The notes under the pieces: generated by a model
The model's database searches: none
The model's input: only the letters and a program-made list of their open reading frames with translations
Told to the model about the DNA's origin: nothing
Position numbers and translations under genes: made by a program
Shown here: positions 45,164 to 53,863 of the stretch, one piece after another
Layout of the letters: each line of letters starts with the position of its first letter
Numbering within the stretch: the stretch's first letter is position 1
Source of the DNA: FEN-1191 sp964528845
GTDB taxonomy: Bacteria > Pseudomonadota > Gammaproteobacteria > Steroidobacterales > Steroidobacteraceae
Length of the DNA stretch: 64,000 nucleotides
NCBI GenBank assembly: GCA_964528845.1
Contig: CAZGVE010000015.1
Location: 1-64,000, forward strand
Direction of reading: 5' to 3'

Positions 45164-47143
45164 CTAGGGTACGAGGCCGAACGCGATGATGTTGGCGCCG
45201 GCGGCAACCGCGATCAACTGCTGGCCGTCGAACTGATAGGTCATCGGCGATGCGTGCCAGCTCGCGCCGGCATCGAAGCTCCACAGCGCCTTGCCGGTCA
45301 CGGCGTCGGCGGCCGCGAATGCGCCGCTGTCCTCGCCGAAGAACACGAGCCCGGTCGCGGTGCTGAGCGTCCCGCCCCATGTGGTCGCCGTTCCGACCTC
45401 CGGCAGCTCCCACTTGACCGTACCCGTCTGCAGATCCACCGCGCGCAGGATGCGCACCGAACGGGACTTGCGGTCCCCGCTCTGTGCACCGCCGAGAAAT
45501 GGCTTGCCGTACTCGAACACGACCGAGCGCTTCATGTAGATCGAGCACATCTCATTGGTCTGCATGTAGAACAGGCCGGTGGCCGGATTGTAGGAAGGCG
45601 AATACCAGTTGGTCGCGCCATCCTGCGATGGGCACACACGCGTACCGGCCTCGCTCGGCTCCTGGCCCGGCACCTTGATTGGCTTGCCGTCCGCTCCGAT
45701 ACCCGTGGCCCAGGTCAGCTCGCGGATGAACTGCTTGCCCAGCAGCAGCTTGCCGTTGGTACGGTCGAGCACATAGAAGAAGCCGTTGCGGTTGCCCTGC
45801 ACGAGCAGCTGGCGTGGCTTGCCCTGCCAGTTCGCATCGATGACCAGCGGCGTCTCGCTGCTGTCCCAGTCCCACAGGTCGTGCGGGGTCGTCTGGTAGT
45901 ACCACTTCAACTTGCCGGTCTTCGGATCGAGCGCGAGGATGCAGTCCGAATACAGGTCGTCACCGCCGCGCTCATCGCCGTTGTAGTCCTCGCCCGGATT
46001 GCCGGTCGGCCAGAACAGCGTATCGGTCTCGGCGTCGTAGACGCCCGTGAACCAGGCAGTCGAGCCGCCGTGCTCGATACCCTTGCCCGCCCAGGTCTCC
46101 GATCCTGGCTCGCCCGGCAGCGGAACGGTCCAGAAACGCCATGCCTCGCGTCCTGTCACCGCATCGAACGCGGCCAGGAAACCGCGCGCGCCCTCTTCGC
46201 CGCCGGCGGTTCCGATGATCACGAGTCCGCCGACGATCAGCGGCGCGGACGTGGCGCCATAGTTCTTGTGCCAGTCGGCCAGCTCGGTCTCCCAGGCCAG
46301 CGTACCGTCGGCGCGATTGAGCGCCAGCAGGTGGGCGTTGTCGGTGACCATGTAGACCTTGTCGCCCGCGATCGCGACGCCGCGGCTCGCACCGCTGGCC
46401 CCGTTGCCGATCAGACCAATCGTCCTCGGACGCTGGTAGTGCCAGATCTGCCGTCCGTTACCGGCATCGAGCGCATAGCACTCGTTCGAATTGGTCACGT
46501 ACATCACGCCACGGTCCACGATGGGCGTTCCCTGCAGCCCCGGAGTGTTCGGCACACGGAACACCCAGCGCGGCGCGACGCGTCGTACGTTCGCCTTGGT
46601 GATCTGGCTCAGGCGCGTGAAGCGGTTGCCACTGACATCGCCGTTGTAGGTGTTCCAGTCGACCTCGGAGCTCACCTCCCGGAAGCGCAGGCCGTCCGTA
46701 CGCCGCAGCAGATGCAGCTGATGATCGTCGGTGCGCAGCTGCGCGTCCTCGAAGCCCTCCGCGAGCATCAGCCCTGCAAGCTTCTGGCCACCGACGAGCT
46801 GCACCTCGGCGCGATAGGGTTGGAAGCCGGGTTGCCGCGGGCGCAACGAGCGCAGATACGCGATCAGCGGCGGCAGCTCGGTGCCGCCCACGTCGTTGGC
46901 CGGCATCCCGCGCGTGGGCAGGCCACCCTGGATCGTGATCTGCAGCTGCGAATCCGTCAGAGCAGAGAGGCGCCACGCAATCGCCGGACCGAGTTCGCCG
47001 CCATTGCCGTCGGCGCCGTGGCAGCCGGAGCAGCGACTCTCGAAGGTTGCGCGCCCGGCCGCGGGCGGTTGCGGCTCCGGCGCCTGAGCGCCGGCGGTCA
47101 GTGGCAGCAGGCATAGCAATCCGAGCGCGACCAGTGCTTTCAA
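45164..47143 (-). CDS. PQQ-dependent dehydrogenase with N-terminal cytochrome c domain
   Basis: 659-residue exported quinohaemoprotein. Signal MKALVALGLLCLLPLTAGAQA. Cytochrome c domain about 25-100: haem motif C38-SGC41-H42 and likely axial Met80 in RGMPAND. The PQQ propeller begins near 150 (DWNTYNGDVSGNRFTRLSQI), with the Trp-rich PHDLWDWDSSETPLVID region and GDRGV-type repeats. Alcohol dehydrogenases of this class usually carry the cytochrome at the C-terminus; here the order is reversed. TTG start at 47143 behind a G-rich AGG-type site. Third gene after a dehydratase and a lactonase. Confidence 0.88.
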   Translation of the reverse strand: MKALVALGLLCLLPLTAGAQAPEPQPPAAGRATFESRCSGCHGADGNGGELGPAIAWRLSALTDSQLQITIQGGLPTRGMPANDVGGTELPPLIAYLRSLRPRQPGFQPYRAEVQLVGGQKLAGLMLAEGFEDAQLRTDDHQLHLLRRTDGLRFREVSSEVDWNTYNGDVSGNRFTRLSQITKANVRRVAPRWVFRVPNTPGLQGTPIVDRGVMYVTNSNECYALDAGNGRQIWHYQRPRTIGLIGNGASGASRGVAIAGDKVYMVTDNAHLLALNRADGTLAWETELADWHKNYGATSAPLIVGGLVIIGTAGGEEGARGFLAAFDAVTGREAWRFWTVPLPGEPGSETWAGKGIEHGGSTAWFTGVYDAETDTLFWPTGNPGEDYNGDERGGDDLYSDCILALDPKTGKLKWYYQTTPHDLWDWDSSETPLVIDANWQGKPRQLLVQGNRNGFFYVLDRTNGKLLLGKQFIRELTWATGIGADGKPIKVPGQEPSEAGTRVCPSQDGATNWYSPSYNPATGLFYMQTNEMCSIYMKRSVVFEYGKPFLGGAQSGDRKSRSVRILRAVDLQTGTVKWELPEVGTATTWGGTLSTATGLVFFGEDSGAFAAADAVTGKALWSFDAGASWHASPMTYQFDGQQLIAVAAGANIIAFGLVP

Positions 47144-47161
47144 GATTCTCCCCCCCCAGAT

Positions 47162-48334
47162 TCAAGGTCCGCGCGGGCGCGCGAACACGACATCCACCGG
47201 CGCCGGCACCGCCACTGCATCGCCCTGCGCGGTGAGTCCTCCGGTGGCAGGATCGATCCGAAACACCGCCACGCCGGACGAATCCTGGTTGGCGGCAATC
47301 AGGTAGTGCCCGGAAGGGTCAATGCCGATGTAGCGCGGCGTCTTGCCGCCCGAGGACACGCGGCCCGCCGGCACCGGAATGCCGTCCGCGCCGATCCGGA
47401 AGATCGCGATCGTATTGCTGTCCCCGCGATTCGAGGTGTAGAGCGATCGCCCGTCCGGATGCAGCGCAATCTCCGCGCCGCTACGCTCGCCTGCGAAATC
47501 CGCCGGCAGCGTCGAAGTCTCCGCCAGTGGCGTCAGCACCCCTGCCTGCGCGTTCCAGCGAAAGCTGACCAGCCGGGCCGCCAGCTCGGTGACCACGTAG
47601 AGCTTTTGCGCATCGCGCGAGAATACGAAGTGCCGGGGTCCATAGCCTGAGGGCAGTACTGCCGCCGGCGGATCGTTCGGCCGCAGCGTCCCGGTGCTCG
47701 CGTCGAAGCGATACACGAAGATCCGGTCGGCGCCCAGGTCCGCCGCCAGCAGGAAGCGGCCGTCGGGGGAGAGCACGACCTCGTGCGCGTGCGGGCCCTG
47801 CTGCCGGCCAGCCACCGGACCGCTGCCCTGCTGCTGGATCATCTGCGCCGCCGGCGCGAGCCGGCCATCGGCCAGGATCGGGAACACGGCGATGCTGCCG
47901 GACTGGTAGTTGGCGGCAAACAGCCAGTGGCCGCCCGGCTCGACGCTGACGAAGCACGGACCCTTGCCCATCGACGGCACGGAACCCAGGGCCCGCAGGG
48001 CGCCAGACGGGTTGGCGTCATCGATCGCGAACGCATTGAGCACATCCGATGCGGCCGATCCGCCGCCCTCGCTGACCGCGTACAGGAAGCGGCCGTTCGG
48101 GTGCTGGGTCAGGAACGACGGATTGATCGTCGGGGCCACCGCGTGCAGCGCATGCAGGGATCCACTGGCGGTGTCCCACTGGAAGCCGTAGATACCGCCG
48201 CTGCCGGTGCTGGCGCCCCCACGTTCCGTATAGGTACCGATCCAGCCATTGAGCTCTGCGGCACGCAGCACGAGCGGGACCAGCGAAGCCCAGGCCGTGA
48301 CGGCAATAGCAGCCATAGAGGCGCGCGGTTTCAC
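47162..48334 (-). CDS. Exported lactonase-family (Pgl-like) beta-propeller protein
   Basis: 390 residues with a signal peptide (MKPRASMAAIAVTAWASLV, cleaved near LRAAE). Pgl/YbhE features: GWIGTYTERGGAS at the first blade, HPNGRFLYAVSEGGG, GPHAHEVVLSPDGRFLLAADLGADRIFVY and YGPRHFVFSRDAQKLYVV. GTG 48334 lies six bases after the dehydratase stop; ATG 48316 is the alternative. Likely opens a sugar lactone in the periplasm (inference from family and neighbours). Lies 18 bases before the PQQ dehydrogenase gene. Confidence 0.87.
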   Translation of the reverse strand: MKPRASMAAIAVTAWASLVPLVLRAAELNGWIGTYTERGGASTGSGGIYGFQWDTASGSLHALHAVAPTINPSFLTQHPNGRFLYAVSEGGGSAASDVLNAFAIDDANPSGALRALGSVPSMGKGPCFVSVEPGGHWLFAANYQSGSIAVFPILADGRLAPAAQMIQQQGSGPVAGRQQGPHAHEVVLSPDGRFLLAADLGADRIFVYRFDASTGTLRPNDPPAAVLPSGYGPRHFVFSRDAQKLYVVTELAARLVSFRWNAQAGVLTPLAETSTLPADFAGERSGAEIALHPDGRSLYTSNRGDSNTIAIFRIGADGIPVPAGRVSSGGKTPRYIGIDPSGHYLIAANQDSSGVAVFRIDPATGGLTAQGDAVAVPAPVDVVFARPRGP

Positions 48335-48339
48335 GGGTG

Positions 48340-49575
48340 CTACCAGTTCGTGATCGACCCGTCGGGTCGGGTGTAGTACTGGGCGCGGTCGCTGGTGTAG
48401 GTCGTGACCTCGAGGGTCTGCTTGAGCGCCTTGAAGTCGACCTCGACACCCAGACCCGGGCGATCGTTGGGCCATAGCTTGCCGTCCTTGAAGTCGAGGA
48501 ACTGCGGCAGGTATGCGATCGGGGTCGGACCGTAGTTGTATTCCATCAGCACGGGCCCGGAGAAGGTGCTCAAGGCGCCCACCAGTGCCGCGGTCGCGAT
48601 CGGTCCGGTGAAATGCGGAATGATGCCGACCGTGTGCGTCTCGCACAGCGCCGCGATCTTCATCATCTCGGTGACCCCGCCGACGTTCGGCAGCGTCGCA
48701 CGGACGTAATCCAGCGTATGGCTCTCGATCAGCTGATTGAAATCCCAGCGGTTGCCCCACTCCTCGCCGGCGGCGATCGGCACCCGGGTCATGGCGCGGA
48801 ACTTCGGCAGGTCCTGTCCGAACATCTCGGCGCGCAGCGGATCCTCGACGAACAACGGCGCCAGCGGCTCGATCAGTCCGGCCGCGCGTACCGCATCGAT
48901 CAGGTCCAGGCGCTGGTGGAAGTCGATGCACCAGTCGCCATTCTTGCCGACGCCTTCGCGCGCCTGCACGGCATCATCGTAGATCTGCAGCACGCGCTCG
49001 CGCGTGTTGTAGACGCCTTCCCGGCCAAGGCTGGCAGCGTCCATCCGGAACGCGCGGTAGCCGGCCTCGATGGTGCGCTGCGCGCGCTCCTTGACGCCGA
49101 GCCCCGGCGGCATGCCGACGATGCCCGTGGTCGGGTAGCACTCGATGTGTTCGCGCGTCTTGCCGCCGAGCAGCTGGTGCAGCGGCAGTTTCAGGATTTT
49201 CCCGCGGATGTCCCACAGCGCCAGGTCCAGGGCACCGAGCGCATCCTCGAGCTCACGGCCCGGCGGATAGAAATAGGAGCGCGACATGTCCTGCCACAGG
49301 TGCTCGATGAACTGCGGATCCTGCCCGATCAGCCGTCCCGCGAGCGGCCGCAGCGTGTCGGGGAAGCCGCCTTCGCCGATGCCCGTGATCCCGGCGTCGG
49401 TCTCGATGGTCACGACGGTATTGGACTGGGCGAACAGCATGTTCGGATTGGGCACGCTGTAGGCGCGGATCCGCGTGATCTTGAGCTTCGGCAGCGCCGC
49501 GTAGGCGCCCGGAATGCGCGCCAGTGAGGCGGCCGAGACGACGGCCAGAGTTTGCAGGAATGCTCGCCTGTCCAT
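48340..49575 (-). CDS. Enolase-superfamily sugar-acid dehydratase with Tat signal
   Basis: 411 residues of the mandelate racemase/muconate lactonizing type. The N-terminus MDRRAFLQTLAVVSAAS is a twin-arginine signal. Capping domain ITRIRAYSVPNPNM, then metal ligands in WCIDFHQRLD, FVEDPLRAEM and IAAGEEWGNRWDF, and a His in IPHFTGPIA, consistent with a galactonate- or mannonate-dehydratase-like enzyme. Such enzymes are usually cytoplasmic, so the export signal is notable. First gene of a three-gene run with a lactonase and a PQQ dehydrogenase. Exact substrate cannot be read. Confidence 0.87.
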   Translation of the reverse strand: MDRRAFLQTLAVVSAASLARIPGAYAALPKLKITRIRAYSVPNPNMLFAQSNTVVTIETDAGITGIGEGGFPDTLRPLAGRLIGQDPQFIEHLWQDMSRSYFYPPGRELEDALGALDLALWDIRGKILKLPLHQLLGGKTREHIECYPTTGIVGMPPGLGVKERAQRTIEAGYRAFRMDAASLGREGVYNTRERVLQIYDDAVQAREGVGKNGDWCIDFHQRLDLIDAVRAAGLIEPLAPLFVEDPLRAEMFGQDLPKFRAMTRVPIAAGEEWGNRWDFNQLIESHTLDYVRATLPNVGGVTEMMKIAALCETHTVGIIPHFTGPIATAALVGALSTFSGPVLMEYNYGPTPIAYLPQFLDFKDGKLWPNDRPGLGVEVDFKALKQTLEVTTYTSDRAQYYTRPDGSITNW

Positions 49576-49644
49576 AGGTGTTGGCCCCCATTTCTCTAGA
49601 ATGAATTGGTCCCCTTGAGGCTGAGGATAGCAAATGAGGTCCGG

Positions 49645-49989
49645 ATGAGCACGATACTGCTGCTGACGTTCTCGAACGTGTTCATGACCTTTGCATGGTA
49701 TGGGCACCTGAAATACGGCCACGACTGGCCCCTGTGGAAGGCAATCCTGGTGTCCTGGAGCATCGCGCTGCTCGAGTACTGCCTCGCGGTGCCGGCCAAC
49801 CGGTTCGGCTACGGGACCTTCACGGGATTCCAGCTCAAGATCATCCAGGAACTGGTGACGCTGTGCGTCTTCATCGCCTTTGCGATCCTGTTCCTGAAGG
49901 AGCGGCTGGCGTGGAACTACCTGGTGGCGTTTCTGTTCATGGGGGTTGCCGCATTCTTCGCGTTCGGCTTCGGTTCCGGGAGGGCCTGA
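49645..49989 (+). CDS. DUF486-family membrane protein
   Basis: 114 residues, four predicted helices, small multidrug-resistance-like topology. The start MSTILLLTFSNVFMTFAWYGHLK and CLAVPANRFGY are characteristic of DUF486. GAGGT precedes ATG 49645. Function unknown. Divergent from the dehydratase gene, and its last 73 bases overlap the DUF4340 gene tail to tail. Confidence 0.88.
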   Translation: MSTILLLTFSNVFMTFAWYGHLKYGHDWPLWKAILVSWSIALLEYCLAVPANRFGYGTFTGFQLKIIQELVTLCVFIAFAILFLKERLAWNYLVAFLFMGVAAFFAFGFGSGRA

Positions 49990-50969
49990 AGCGTCAAAGC
50001 TCCACTGGCCGTCAGCAGCGGCGTGGCTGCGCTGGTGTTGATCGCGAAATACCAGGGATGCGCCGAGCTCTTGAGCACCCGGTACTGGTCCGTTCCATCC
50101 GGCTTCGAGAGGGTCCAGGTCTCCGTGCTCTGATCGGCCGCGGTGAGCTTCCACTCGATCAGCGGATGGCCCTGTTGCCATTCCGGCTTCGGATCGGTGC
50201 CGAACACCTCATCGACGTGCAGGCCGGCGAGCGCGCGCGCGAGTTCGTCGGCTTGGCGCTCGACGGGCGCCTGACCCGGTAGCGGGGCCTGTCCCGGCCG
50301 CGACGCGCGCAAGTCCCAGCCGGCCGGCTTGCCGCCCGCCGCGGCGCGGCGCTCGAGGCGCAGCGGGTGGTGATCCCCGTTGTCGATGTCGATCGCCTGC
50401 AGATCCTCCGCGCGCCGGTGCAGCAGATCGCCGTCGAACCACTCCTGTGGCTGGATCGGAATCTCGTAGGTCGCATAGTCCACCGCATATACCACGTGGT
50501 CAGCGCCGGACCGCGCATCCACGCTGCGAACGCCAGCCGAATTGCCCAGGTAGAGGCTGGCGAGCGTCTTGCCACCCTGGCCGAACGTCAGGCGGCGCGC
50601 GTAGTCCTGGTCGGCAACACGGAAGCGCTGCAACGCCGCGGCGCTGGTGGCGATCGGCAGACCGCGCTTCAGGCCCGACAGCCGGCCCAGCATCGCATCG
50701 ACGCGGGACGCGACCGCCGGTGCGCCGAAATAACTGTCCATGGTCCAGCCCTTGCCATGCCGCGAGAGTTCGATGCGGGTGGTCTCGGGCGGCTCCCCGG
50801 GGGGGCTCGCACTCTCGAGCACCACGTGATCGGCGGCCGCGACTGGTACCGGCAGCAGCGGCAGGTCAGGGGCTGAGCCGCGCAGCGGATCGGTGCGGAC
50901 CCCGAGCAGCGCCGCGAGCAGCAGCTGCAGCGCGAGCAGGCCGGCAAGTACGGGGATCGTGCGCCGCAT
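49917..50969 (-). CDS. DUF4340-domain protein of a Gld-like ABC system
   Basis: 350 residues. One N-terminal membrane helix (IPVLAGLLALQLLLAALLGV), then a periplasmic region with the DUF4340 pattern around IELSRHGKGWTMDSYFGAPA and LTFGQGGKTLASLYLGNSAG. DUF4340 proteins typically follow GldG-like genes, as here. ATG 50969 is chosen; TTG 50978 overlaps the upstream stop and is possible. Probably an accessory subunit of the transporter. Confidence 0.82.
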   Translation of the reverse strand: MRRTIPVLAGLLALQLLLAALLGVRTDPLRGSAPDLPLLPVPVAAADHVVLESASPPGEPPETTRIELSRHGKGWTMDSYFGAPAVASRVDAMLGRLSGLKRGLPIATSAAALQRFRVADQDYARRLTFGQGGKTLASLYLGNSAGVRSVDARSGADHVVYAVDYATYEIPIQPQEWFDGDLLHRRAEDLQAIDIDNGDHHPLRLERRAAAGGKPAGWDLRASRPGQAPLPGQAPVERQADELARALAGLHVDEVFGTDPKPEWQQGHPLIEWKLTAADQSTETWTLSKPDGTDQYRVLKSSAHPWYFAINTSAATPLLTASGALTLQALPEPKPNAKNAATPMNRNATR

Positions 50970-50974
50970 GATCT

Positions 50975-53863
50975 TCAAGGGCTCCCCAGCAGCGCGGTCC
51001 AGCGCGTCGCCGCCGCGCGTCGGCGCTGCCGGTTGGCGAGCCAGACCAGTCCGAGCGCCCCGAGCGCGGCCGCGTAGTTCAGCGCCTCGATGGTCTGCTC
51101 GGCACGCCGATCCAGCGGCTCGAGCGTGCGCGCAAAGCGGTCCCGGCTGCGGATCGCGAGCAGCCCCTGATCCTCGAGTGACCAGTCGACGACGTTCTGT
51201 GCGAATTCGGTGGCCTTGGTATAGCGCGAGCCGAGCACTTCACTGATCAGGCCCGCCGCCTGGTCGGTGAACATCGCGTTCGAGGCGACCAGAATCAGCC
51301 GCGCCGAGTCCGGGGAATGCTGGATCACGCTGCCGAATCCGGTGGCAGCCGGCGTCGCGCTGTCCGGCGGCTTGGGCGGGTCGCCTGGCTTCGGGGGCGT
51401 GGGCGGCGTGGACGCCGGCGCATCGAGCAGCGGCGACTTGCGGTCCTTGAATCCCGAATCGAACCCGCCCTCGAGCATCACGGCCAGCAACTTGGGGCTG
51501 CGCGACTCGCCGGTCGCGAAGCCGCTGTCCGGATAGTGCTGGTAGTCCGGCAGCAGATCGACGGACTCCGACAGCCAGCTCTGCGCCGAGGATCGCAGCA
51601 GCACCGAGACGCGGCGCCGGGAGTTCTTGCTGTCATCGACGGTGACCGGCGCGGCCCACGGCACTTCGATGTCCCCGAGGCTGCTGGTGATCGGCGTGGC
51701 GCCATTCAGGCCCGATCCGCGCACGTCGACGATATAGGGGTAACGCGCGAGCGCGATCTCCTGCACCGCTACGCCGCCGACGTTGCGTTCAATCGGGATC
51801 GGCAGCGCACCGCTCTGCCGGTCCATCACCAGGCCCTTGCCCAGCGTGAGTCCGAATCCGCCGAGCCAGTTCGCAAGTCCGCTGTCGACCGGCACGGCGG
51901 TAATCGATTGCTGCACCGAGACCTCGGTCGGAGCGGTCGCGACCATCACCGTGCCGCCGCGCATCAGGAACTGATCGATCGCGAACACCTGCTTCTCGGC
52001 CAGCGCCTTCGGCGAGAGCACCATCAGCAGGTCGGCATCCGCCGGTGCGGTGCCGGCGGACAGATCCGCATCCAGCCACCGCACCGAATTGCCGAGCGCT
52101 TCGCGCAGGCCCGAGTACGAAGCGCCACCCTGCTGCGGCGGCCCGGCCGGCGGCGCGAGCACCGCGACCGTCTTCAGGAACCCGGGCGAGAAGCGCTTGA
52201 CGGCCGCGAGAATCGCCTGCTTGAAGCCTGCCTGGTCGAGCGTGGCTGGCAGCGGAACCTGCTCGGTACGCTGTCCGTCCCCTACGGTCAGGTAGAACCA
52301 GAACGGCTTGGCGTCGAGCAATCCGGCGACCATCGGACGGAAGCCGAAATCCCGCGTCAGCCGCGACGCGAGCGCCGCTGTGCTGCCCGGATCCTCAATG
52401 CTGCTCTTGAAGCGGCCGGAGGAATCGCGCGCCACCTCCGCGAGCGCCGCATTGAGCGCGCTGCGCGCCTGCTGCAGCTGCGCCGGAAGCTGATCGTCCG
52501 CCGACAGATAGCCGTTGAAGGTGATCGGTCGCTGCAGCGTCTCGAACGGACCACTGCCACCCTGGTAGCTGACCAGCGCCTTGCGGATCGCGCGCGTGAT
52601 CACGTACTCCGGATTCTTGAGCTCGACGTTCAGATCCGTCTCCGAACCCTGCTTGACGTCGATCAAATCGCGGAAGCCGAGCACCTGGTACTGATCACCG
52701 TACGACACCAGCACATTGAAGTACGAGTTCACGATGGAGGACTGGTATTTGCTGGAGATCTGGAACGGCACCGGGCGGATTGCGTAGCGGTTGGCCGCTT
52801 CCGCCTCGGCCGCCGGGTCCTCATGCGGATCCACGAACTCGACGCGCACGCGCTCGCCGCCTGCGACCGCGTACTCGGCCAGCAGATCGCGCAACTGCGG
52901 CACCAGCGGCGCCAGCAGTGGGTGTGTGGTGGCACTGAAGTAGCCGCGGATCAGCAACGGCTCGCGCACCTGACGCAGGTAGCTCCGGGTCGCATCCGAG
53001 AGCGTGTAGCCCTGGCCTGCCGTCAGGTCCACGCGCGCCCAGCCGATCTGCGCCAGCCACAGATTGGCACCCAGCGCATTGGCGGCCACCAGCACGGTGA
53101 GCCAGATCCACCGCCCATGCTCGGGGCGCGGGCCGGCACTCGACCAGCGCAGCCGCTCCAGCGTCAGGCGGTTCAACGCCAGGAACACGATGCACAGCGA
53201 CACGTAGTAGTAGAGATCGCGCAGATCCAGCACGCCGCGCGTGATCGAGGCGAAGCGCGACCCGGCGCCGAGCGCGCGCAGCCACTCCGCGCCGCGATAG
53301 CCGGCGAGCGCGGTCAGGGAATCAGAGCCGAGCAGGTACAGGCCCCCGGAGATCGCGACGGTGAGGATCAGGCTCACGATCTGATTGTCGGTGCAGCTCG
53401 ACACCCACAGCCCTATCGCAATGTACGCGGCCGCAAGCGCGATCGCCGCCGCATACCCGCCGGCCACCGGTCCCCAGTCCAGGTTCCCGATCGAGGCGAC
53501 CGTGATCGGCAACGGCAGTGTCAGCAGCAGTGCGATCGCGACCAGCGCCAGCGCGCCGGCGAACTTTCCGAGTACCAGATCGGTCGGCGAGGTCGGGCTC
53601 GTGAGCAGCAGCTCGAGCGTGCCGGCGCGCCGTTCCTCCGACCACGCGCGCATCGTCAGTGCGGCGACCAGGAAGATCAGCGTGAGCGGCATCCACTGGA
53701 ACAGCGGCCGCACGTCGGCCACGTTGCGGGCGAAGAAGGCCACTACCCAAAAGAACACGAACAGCGTTGCGCCGAGGAACGCCGCCAGGAACAGGAACGC
53801 CGCCGGCGATGCGAAGTAGCCGGTCAGCTCGCGCGCTGCAACCCGCGTGATCTTAGGCAGCAC
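50975..53863 (-). CDS. Fused GldF-GldG-like ABC permease and auxiliary protein
   Basis: 962 residues combining two usually separate proteins. Residues about 1-240 form an ABC-2 permease with six helices (VAARELTGYFASPAAFLFL, then WSEERRAGTLELLLTSPTS). After another helix near 255-275 comes the GldG/ABC_transp_aux region (VDLTAGQGYTLSDATRSYLRQV, later GDQYQVLGFRDLIDV). A final helix lies near the C-terminus (ALNYAAALGALGLVWLANRQ). A Pro-rich insert sits near 860. Overlaps the ATPase gene by 11 bases. In Flavobacterium GldAFG supports gliding; here motility is not implied. Confidence 0.88.
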   Translation of the reverse strand: MLPKITRVAARELTGYFASPAAFLFLAAFLGATLFVFFWVVAFFARNVADVRPLFQWMPLTLIFLVAALTMRAWSEERRAGTLELLLTSPTSPTDLVLGKFAGALALVAIALLLTLPLPITVASIGNLDWGPVAGGYAAAIALAAAYIAIGLWVSSCTDNQIVSLILTVAISGGLYLLGSDSLTALAGYRGAEWLRALGAGSRFASITRGVLDLRDLYYYVSLCIVFLALNRLTLERLRWSSAGPRPEHGRWIWLTVLVAANALGANLWLAQIGWARVDLTAGQGYTLSDATRSYLRQVREPLLIRGYFSATTHPLLAPLVPQLRDLLAEYAVAGGERVRVEFVDPHEDPAAEAEAANRYAIRPVPFQISSKYQSSIVNSYFNVLVSYGDQYQVLGFRDLIDVKQGSETDLNVELKNPEYVITRAIRKALVSYQGGSGPFETLQRPITFNGYLSADDQLPAQLQQARSALNAALAEVARDSSGRFKSSIEDPGSTAALASRLTRDFGFRPMVAGLLDAKPFWFYLTVGDGQRTEQVPLPATLDQAGFKQAILAAVKRFSPGFLKTVAVLAPPAGPPQQGGASYSGLREALGNSVRWLDADLSAGTAPADADLLMVLSPKALAEKQVFAIDQFLMRGGTVMVATAPTEVSVQQSITAVPVDSGLANWLGGFGLTLGKGLVMDRQSGALPIPIERNVGGVAVQEIALARYPYIVDVRGSGLNGATPITSSLGDIEVPWAAPVTVDDSKNSRRRVSVLLRSSAQSWLSESVDLLPDYQHYPDSGFATGESRSPKLLAVMLEGGFDSGFKDRKSPLLDAPASTPPTPPKPGDPPKPPDSATPAATGFGSVIQHSPDSARLILVASNAMFTDQAAGLISEVLGSRYTKATEFAQNVVDWSLEDQGLLAIRSRDRFARTLEPLDRRAEQTIEALNYAAALGALGLVWLANRQRRRAAATRWTALLGSP

